Source: Delphinapterus leucas
Taxonomy: Eukaryota; Chordata; Mammalia; Artiodactyla; Monodontidae
NCBI RefSeq assembly: GCF_002288925.2
Contig: NW_022098045.1
Span: 253,349 to 317,348 of the forward strand
Direction of reading: 5' to 3'
Length of the DNA: 64,000 nt
Part shown: positions 58,727 to 64,000 of the stretch, piece by piece
How positions within the stretch are numbered: the first letter of the stretch is position 1
How the letters are laid out: every line of letters starts with the position of its first letter
The notes under the pieces: generated by a model
Databases searched by the model: none
Told to the model about the DNA's origin: nothing
The model's input: only the letters and a program-made list of their open reading frames with translations
Made by a program: the position numbers and the translations under genes

Positions 58727-58875
58727 AACAGCATACAGGGAATTCCCTGGCAGTCCAGTGGTTAGGACTCCACACTTCCACTGCAGGGGGCATGGGTCAA
58801 TCCCTAGGCAGGCAGCTAACATCCCGCAAGCCACATGGTGTGCCCAAAAAACCCCAGCCAAACAAACAGCATACA
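58727..58875 (+). mobile_element. Short tRNA-derived SINE, plus strand
   Basis: The body is 58738-58864 (GGGAATTCCCTGGCAGTCCAG ... GTGTGCCCAAAAAACCCC) between identical TSDs AACAGCATACA at 58727-58737 and 58865-58875. A T14 run plus GGCCGTGCCGCACCAC at about 58891-58920 may be an extremely truncated minus-strand SINE tail. Confidence 0.92.
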
Positions 58876-59058
58876 TTAGTTCCACAAAATCTTTTTTTTT
58901 TTTTTGGCCGTGCCGCACCACTTTGATAATAGTAAGCATTAAATAATCATTGAACTTTTGCATTAATTAAACAATAATGAGCAATAAATTCTTTTGAGCT
59001 CTTATGTCTAGTTGTCAAATTACTCTGAATTTTTTTTGACTTTCTTTCATTTGTTTAG

Positions 59059-59262
59059 GGTAGTAGTTCTCCACAGGTAAGAGATGTCTTTCAGGGGACT
59101 TATGGCAATATCTGGAGATATTTGGGGTTATCATGACTAGAGCGTGCTACTGACATCTAGTGGGTAAAGGCATGGGTTGCTGCTAAATTTAATTCACAGA
59201 ACAGCCCCCCACAAAAAGAATTATCTGACCCAAAATATTAGTAATGCCAAGACTGAGAGTTA
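59059..59262 (+). repeat. MER5A-like hAT DNA transposon
   Basis: TAGTAGTTCTCCACAGG, GGCAATATCTGGAGATATTTG, CTACTGACATCTAGTGGGTA, AGAACAGCCCCCCACA and GACCCAAAATATTAGTAATG match MER5A along nearly its full length. Confidence 0.88.
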
Positions 59263-60651
59263 AAGAATGGGTGGGTTGTTTATGTTTGATGCAGGTTAGT
59301 TCAAATAGGTTATAGCACCATACTAATGGAGTCTAAGGTATCAGGAATTTAATTTCCCTAGGCAGTAGTTCATCCTTCTGTAGTTTAATGCATCCCAGCC
59401 ACTGACCAGATGTCCTAAACATTTCTGCTACTGATTACAAGAACGAGATGAGGCAATGTAGAAGAGCTGGTACCACCACTTCTGGAAAAATGCCTCAAAG
59501 CATCGCGTTTTGTACATATTCCAAATCCAGCTCTCCCACGTGACTAGTTCTCACTAGGTTGGAATTAGATTATTTACTTTGCATTGCTTAATTTTGTTAT
59601 TAGCTCCCTGAATTATTGGTCAACAGACTTAAGGCAGAGGGAGTGGTACCTTATGGACTGCCAGTTAATCCAGCTTCAGCCACATTTTCTTATGTTGAAT
59701 GGAGAATCCAGTAGCTCTCCACAAACATTCATGCATACCCACACACCCCTGCCCTATTCCTTTCTCCCAGGGATTATAGGTCGGAAACAGTACAGTGCAC
59801 ATAAATGCTGATAATAATGTTAGAAATTAATATCTGATAAAGTTGTTCTTCATGGCTTTTTGTCAGGGGGTAGTTTTTTGTGTATTTCAATGTCCCTTGT
59901 GGGTTTATTCCATTCTTGACAAGTTGACCTACAATGAACAGAGAGAGCCAGATTTGAGGCATGGCCCTAAAACATTTGTTGGTGTGCAAGAGAGAATTAG
60001 TGGCAACATACACCAATTCTGACTTTCCTAATAAAGTATCCTCTAAAATTATTACCTCAGAGAACACTACAACAAACCAAGATTTGTATAGTGGGCACTG
60101 TAAACCTACAAGTCCTTAAACTTAATGGAGAAGATGAGCTTAGAATTTGACTATTTGATTCTGCTTCATTTAACTGTGAATGCATATCTAAATGAAAACA
60201 CTGTGTGAAGAAAATTACTTGGGACAATTTGAATGAAATAATCTCTGCTTTGCGCTGTAGCTTGTTTCTATTATGGGAGCATGGCTTTTATTAGTACTAC
60301 TTCTAGTCCTCCTAAAAAAGGTAAAATATTTCATAGATCTCTAGGCCTTTTTCAATTCGTATAGAAATTTAACACATTTAACTTTTGGGAGGATGTCAGG
60401 TAAAATGTGGTACTTAGTCCCTTTCCTCAGGGAGTTTATTTGGTTGATGAGAGCCACGTGCTCTATGTTAAGCCTTAAAAAATCGGGGAGTTGATTAAGT
60501 TCTAATACTTCATTATACCAATAATGTTAATTATTTTTAGTTCATTTAGTAATGCTTAGTTTAAATAATAATGCTAACTAGTATAAATACTAATAATGCA
60601 CATAGCGTATTTGGAACAAAGTTTAAGCGCTTTATCCTTTTTCTCTACATT

Positions 60652-60874
60652 GGCTTTATTTTATTTTTTTTGTGGTACGTGGGCCTCTCACTGTTGTGGC
60701 CTCTCCCGTTGCAGAGCACAGGCTCCGGACGCGCAGGCCCAGCGGCCATGGCTCACGGGCCCAGCCGCTCCGCGGCATGTGGGATCTTCCCGGACCGGGG
60801 CACGAACCCGTGTCCCCTGCATCGGCAGGCGGACTCTCAACCACTGCGCCACCAGGGAAGCCCGGCTTTATTTT
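60652..60874 (-). mobile_element. CHR-2-type SINE, minus strand, upstream of the RUN exon
   Basis: The body is 60663-60863 between identical TSDs GGCTTTATTTT at 60652-60662 and 60864-60874. The sequence is close to the family consensus. Confidence 0.96.
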
Positions 60875-61317
60875 TTAGAGCGCTTCACAAGCTGTAGAGA
60901 ATGGGTGAGGCAGGGCAAGGGTGGAAGCAGCCCAGTGTGAAGGCTGTGCAGTACTGAGTTGTGACGGACCCAAGTTAGGCTGGTAACAGAGGCAGTGGTG
61001 AGAATATTAAAAGACTGTACTCAAGGCTCAAAATTTTATAAAATAAATACATTTTTTACTGTTTCACCAAGAATATTCCTGAGGGAGACTGGCATCTTTT
61101 TTTTTTAAAAAAAAAGCAAAGCACATGGTGGAGAAGAATACAACAACTAAGAGTATAATTTGGTGCCAAGGCCTTGATTCTTGCCAAGACACCAACAGTC
61201 TTACCCGCTATTGCTTTTGTGCCATCAATGCAAATGTCAACACAGTGAACTTATACTGAATTTTTTAATGCGCTATTTCCAGTAACCAGGCTTCATCCTT
61301 TTCTCCTTTGGCTGCAG

Positions 61318-61491
61318 ATCCTAATTATCTCATGGCTAACGAACGCATGAACCTGATGAACATGGCCAAGCTGAGTATCAAGGGCTTGATTGAATCTGCT
61401 CTGAACCTAGGGAGAACTCTGGACTCTGACTACGCACCTCTCCAGCAGTTCTTTGTGGTGATGGAGCACTGCCTGAAACACGGCTTGAAAG
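61318..61491 (+). CDS. RUFY3: RUFY3 common exon: start of the RUN domain
   Basis: The acceptor is TTTGGCTGCAG|AT and the donor AAAG|GTAGAC. The 174-nt exon completes an Asp codon, reads 57 full codons and ends in phase 1. It encodes [17 protein letters not shown], then [15 protein letters not shown], then the hallmark [17 protein letters not shown]. These are the first helices of the RUN domain, shared almost unchanged with RUFY1 and RUFY2. RUN domains bind small GTPases of the Rab, Rap and Arl families. In the MSALTPP isoform these residues are about 60-117. The exon is a multiple of three and symmetric, so losing it would keep frame but remove the RUN core. The donor (+4 to +6 GAC) is weaker than the other donors in this gene. 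Two CHR-2 SINEs in the same orientation flank it. Confidence 0.97.
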
Positions 61492-62228
61492 GTAGACCAT
61501 GGCCTCCAAATACAAATGTGCACACACTTGTTTCCTAGCAATACATGCTCCAGAAGAGAAGCATTCCTGGTGGAGCCAAAGAATAAGAGTCTTTTTCTTT
61601 TTCTTTTTTTTCTTTTTTTGCGGTACGCGGGCCTCTCACTGTTGTGGCCTCTCCCGCTGCGGGGCACAGCCTCCGGATGCGCAGGCCCAGTGGCCATGGC
61701 TCACGGGCCCAGCTGCTCCGCGGCACATGGGATCTTCCCGGACCGGGGCACGAACCCGTGTCCCCTGCATCGGCAGGCGGACTCTCAGCCACTGCGCCAC
61801 CAGGGAAGCCCAACTGTGAGCTTTTGAGGACAGGACCTGGTCTTGTTCACCTTGGCTTCTTTTCCTCCTCCTGCTCCAATCTTTGATAACCTGTTCTTGG
61901 ATTACATATTCTTTTCCCCTGGACTGTTTTCTTCACTAGTACCACACGGCTTTAAGCATGATATTGTTAAAATATTTTATCGTTATTATACAGCTAGTCC
62001 ATAAATTCTTCCTGAAAGAGGAAGGACCGAGTCTTGGAAAGTAGGGGATTTTTGATTTTTATGAAATGTTATCTATTATGAAAGCATGAATAATTTTAGA
62101 ACTGTCTGATAACCTGGGATTAATTCCCGGAAAAGCGCACTGAATAGATGGGAGAGGGTATGTGTGTGTTGAGAGTGTGTTTATGTTGTGAAAAATATTA
62201 AAATATTGCTTTGTTTTTATCGCCTTAG
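61492..62228 (+). other. RUFY3: RUFY3 short intron containing one antisense CHR-2 SINE
   Basis: This GT-AG intron of 737 bp has its donor at 61492 and its acceptor CGCCTTAG at 62221-62228. A minus-strand CHR-2 SINE begins about 100 bp after the donor. The remainder (61812-62228) holds nothing recognisable. Confidence 0.9.
61592..61811 (-). mobile_element. CHR-2-type SINE, minus strand, downstream of the RUN exon
   Basis: A CT-rich tail (TTTTTCTTTTTC...) is followed by GCGGTACGCGGGCCTCTCAC and ends with CACCAGGGAAGCCC. I see no convincing TSD. It starts only about 100 bp after the splice donor at 61492, in the same orientation as the SINE at 60663. Confidence 0.94.
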
Positions 62229-62346
62229 CTAAGAAAACTTTTCTTGGACAAAATAAATCCTTCTGGGGGCCTCTAGAACTGGTAGAAAAGCTTGTTCCAG
62301 AAGCTGCAGAGATAACAGCAAGTGTTAAAGACCTTCCAGGACTTAA
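62229..62346 (+). CDS. RUFY3: RUFY3 common exon: RUN domain, second segment
   Basis: The acceptor is CGCCTTAG|CT and the donor CTTAA|GTAAGT. The 118-nt exon completes an Ala codon and encodes KKTFLGQNKSFWGPLELVEK, then LVPEAAEITASVKDLPGL, and ends two bases into a Lys codon. The FWGPLELVEKL.PEA and DLPGLKT segments are conserved across RUFY1-3 and form RUN-domain helices. Residues are about 118-157 of the MSALTPP isoform. No frameshift or stop is present and the gene looks intact here. Confidence 0.97.
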
Positions 62347-63169
62347 GTAAGTTTAAGGTTCAATTCTGTGTGTCAGGGAAAACATTCTTCTTAACTACCT
62401 CCTTTAGGAGTGAGACTAAAGACAACGGTGATCATAATAATTTATTTCATAACAGTCCAAAATGCAAAATGCTGTTATGAATAAGTGATGTTACGAGAGA
62501 ACTGGTAGCGTAGAATAATGAGAAGTGTGAGGGATAATTATTATTAATCTAAGAAAGGTTGTCTTCATGTTAAAATACCAAATGTTCTCTTTTTTTAAAA
62601 AACACTTGTGGGTATCAGCTAGTGAGTCTCAAGAAGTTAGATCTAGGGAGGCGGCGTGTTGGACTTAAACAATGTGTTTGATGAGAACCAAGATTAAAAC
62701 AGTTGTCAAGTGAGCCTCAGGATCTGACACCCGGAACCTGCCTTGGGACTTGAAAAAGAGTGGTAATCACCTTCCCAAATTAGATTGGTCTAATTGTAAT
62801 CAAGTAGAGGTCTAAGTGGCCTGTGTCCTGATTATTGTTATTCGGGTCCTTACATGATCCACACTAAATTTATGAGGATTTACCAAAACTAGTCTGATGG
62901 AGCATTTTCAGTTTGGCCTTCCAGAGGTCTTGTCTTCAAATCATAGTCTCATTCAGTAATTAATTCCTCATGAGAGCATTTGTCCCAAACACACCCCTGG
63001 CTCCCACTGGCCCACACAGAAGTCCTCGCACAGGAGTGTGGTGGGAGAGGCTGTGAGGGGCACGTCCTGTGCACCTTATACTGGGGGGGCCCGTTAGCGG
63101 GAGTAAATGGACCTGTCCCACTGTGGCCTCTAGCTCTGCTACTTTTAGTTGGTTTCTGTGTTTTTGTAG
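62347..63169 (+). other. RUFY3: RUFY3 intron between RUN-domain exons
   Basis: This 823-bp GT-AG intron (GTAAGT donor, TTTTTGTAG acceptor) contains no repeat I can recognise. Short open frames overlapping its 3' end only extend the real exon upstream and are not separate genes. Confidence 0.85.
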
Positions 63170-63271
63170 GACACCAGTAGGCAGAGGAAGAGCCTGGCTT
63201 CGTTTGGCATTGATGCAAAAGAAACTTTCAGAGTATATGAAAGCTCTAATCAATAAGAAGGAACTTCTCAG
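63170..63271 (+). CDS. RUFY3: RUFY3 common exon: RUN domain, third segment
   Basis: The acceptor is TTTTTGTAG|G and the donor CTCAG|GTATGA. The 102-nt exon completes the Lys codon and reads [18 protein letters not shown] then [15 protein letters not shown], ending two bases into a Ser codon. [16 protein letters not shown] is one of the most conserved RUN-domain helices in the RUFY family and includes basic residues in the GTPase-binding region. Residues are about 158-191 of the MSALTPP isoform. The remaining exons (rest of RUN, coiled coils and, in long isoforms, a FYVE-like zinc finger) must lie beyond the right edge. Confidence 0.97.
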
Positions 63272-63599
63272 GTATGAAGATCTTCTCATTGAGCTTCCTT
63301 CTTTTTCTCCCCATGTTCTATATCATATGAGGCTGAAGCATATAAATTTATCATCTTGGGGGGTCAGAAACGTTTGATTCATGACAGTTTCACGTAGCTC
63401 AGCTAATACCTTCTCCCACATCACACACACACATATGCAAGAATAGATGTTTTTATATTAAGTGTGTTCACACTGTCTCTGTGGCATATGTATGGTCCTT
63501 TGCAGGACAGGTCAAAACTTAACACCTTTAGAAAACAGGGAAGGCTTTTGACACCTTAGCATATACCCAGGCTCACTAAGACAGGAAGTTGATGTGTAA

Positions 63600-64000
63600 C
63601 ATTAAATTCAAATACAGCACACAAAAAAATTTCCAGTTGGGTCATAGGTACAAATGGGAACGAGAAAACAATAAAGCTTTTAGAAGAAACATAAACTAGA
63701 CAAAAATTTCTTAAACACAAGAAGTTCTACCTGTAAAGGAAAAAATGGCTGAATTGGTTACATTAAAATGAAGAACTTCTGTCCATCAAAAGTCACTCTT
63801 GAGATTAAGAGTGAGAGGTAACCGATAACTCTAAAGGAGATATTTGCAATACATGATACATATATTCAACAAATTATGCATACTCATGGTGTATAAAGAA
63901 CTCCGTCAGTCCAAAAAGAAAAAGGCAGACGAGCAAAGACAGAATTGGGTAAAGGACTTGAACAAGCCTCTCACAGAAGAAGAAATTGAAATGGCCAGTA
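63600..64000 (+). mobile_element. L1 ORF2 fragment, plus strand, running off the window
   Basis: AATAAAGCTTTTAGAAGAAAC, GACAAAAATTTCTTAAACAC, AGAACTTCTGTCCATCAAAAG and AGAAGAAGAAATTGAAATGGCC match the C-terminal ORF2 region (compare 9300-9630). It is diverged and open-ended at the right edge. A short CA run lies at 63422-63432. Confidence 0.82.

Larger units (their letters stand above)
46010..61317 (+). other. RUFY3: RUFY3 intron preceding the common RUN-domain exons
   Basis: This intron is rich in repeats: antisense L2 (46.7, 51.1 and 57.2 kb), an antisense L1 3' end (47.7-48.3 kb), an L1 inserted in a MIR (49.9-50.5 kb), a long SINE (49.57 kb), an LTR-like repeat (52.5-53.4 kb), two SINEs (53.5 and 53.8 kb), an antisense L1 carrying a MITE (54.2-55.5 kb), MER5A-like DNA (59.06 kb) and CHR-2 SINEs (58.7 and 60.7 kb). 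I recognise nothing in 48430-49550, 51720-52500, 55990-57150, 59265-60650 or 60880-61317. No tRNA or other RNA gene is visible. Confidence 0.75.

Noticed and set aside
60571..60940. Several 60-114 codon frames on both strands (repeated at every CHR-2 SINE)
   Set aside because: They recur with near-identical peptides at each SINE copy and come from the GC-rich SINE body, not from genes.

Overview
The window reads as mammalian nuclear DNA from a cetacean, probably a toothed whale. The main evidence is a large set of tRNA-Glu-derived CHR SINEs. Some are the long form (about 310-355 bp, CHR-1-like), some a shorter GC-rich form (about 200 bp, CHR-2-like, typical of whales and dolphins), and some very short (about 130 bp). 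Most have intact target-site duplications (TSDs). There is also a cetartiodactyl-type L1, plus older MIR, L2, MER5A-like and LTR-like repeats. One 100-base N run marks an assembly gap.

The only protein-coding gene I can support is the 5' half of RUFY3 (RUN and FYVE domain-containing 3, also called Singar/RIPx), on the + strand and running off the right end. It has a CpG-island first exon (CDS 13958-14312), a second first exon in CpG-poor DNA (CDS 30007-30184, starting MSALTPP), a 54-nt phase-neutral candidate exon (45956-46009), and three exons entering the RUN domain (61318-61491, 62229-62346, 63170-63271). All junctions are GT-AG. Both first exons and the small exon end in the same phase, so either start can splice to the common body with or without the small exon. 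No other gene, RNA gene or CRISPR is visible.

Layout: 1-13.4 kb is intergenic and dominated by a nested L1 stack. An old L1 (about 2.3-11.05 kb) carries a short SINE and a nearly full-length younger L1 (about 4.28-10.42 kb), and the younger L1 has its own SINE inside ORF1. The CpG island covers 13.4-14.8 kb. The rest is RUFY3 intron with SINEs, L1 3' fragments, a DNA-transposon MITE, two copies of one LTR-like repeat and ancient MIR/L2.

I found no undescribed gene system. The most interesting signals are structural. One SINE seems to have carried about 55 bp of 3' flank (3' transduction) between perfect 15-bp TSDs. A second SINE has its 5' end patched with three collinear pieces of a repeat 1.6 kb away. 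A third SINE lacks its tail. Two directly repeated SINEs flank a RUN-domain exon. A TG repeat lies about 20 nt before the alternative start codon, and a GGC tract abuts the first splice donor.
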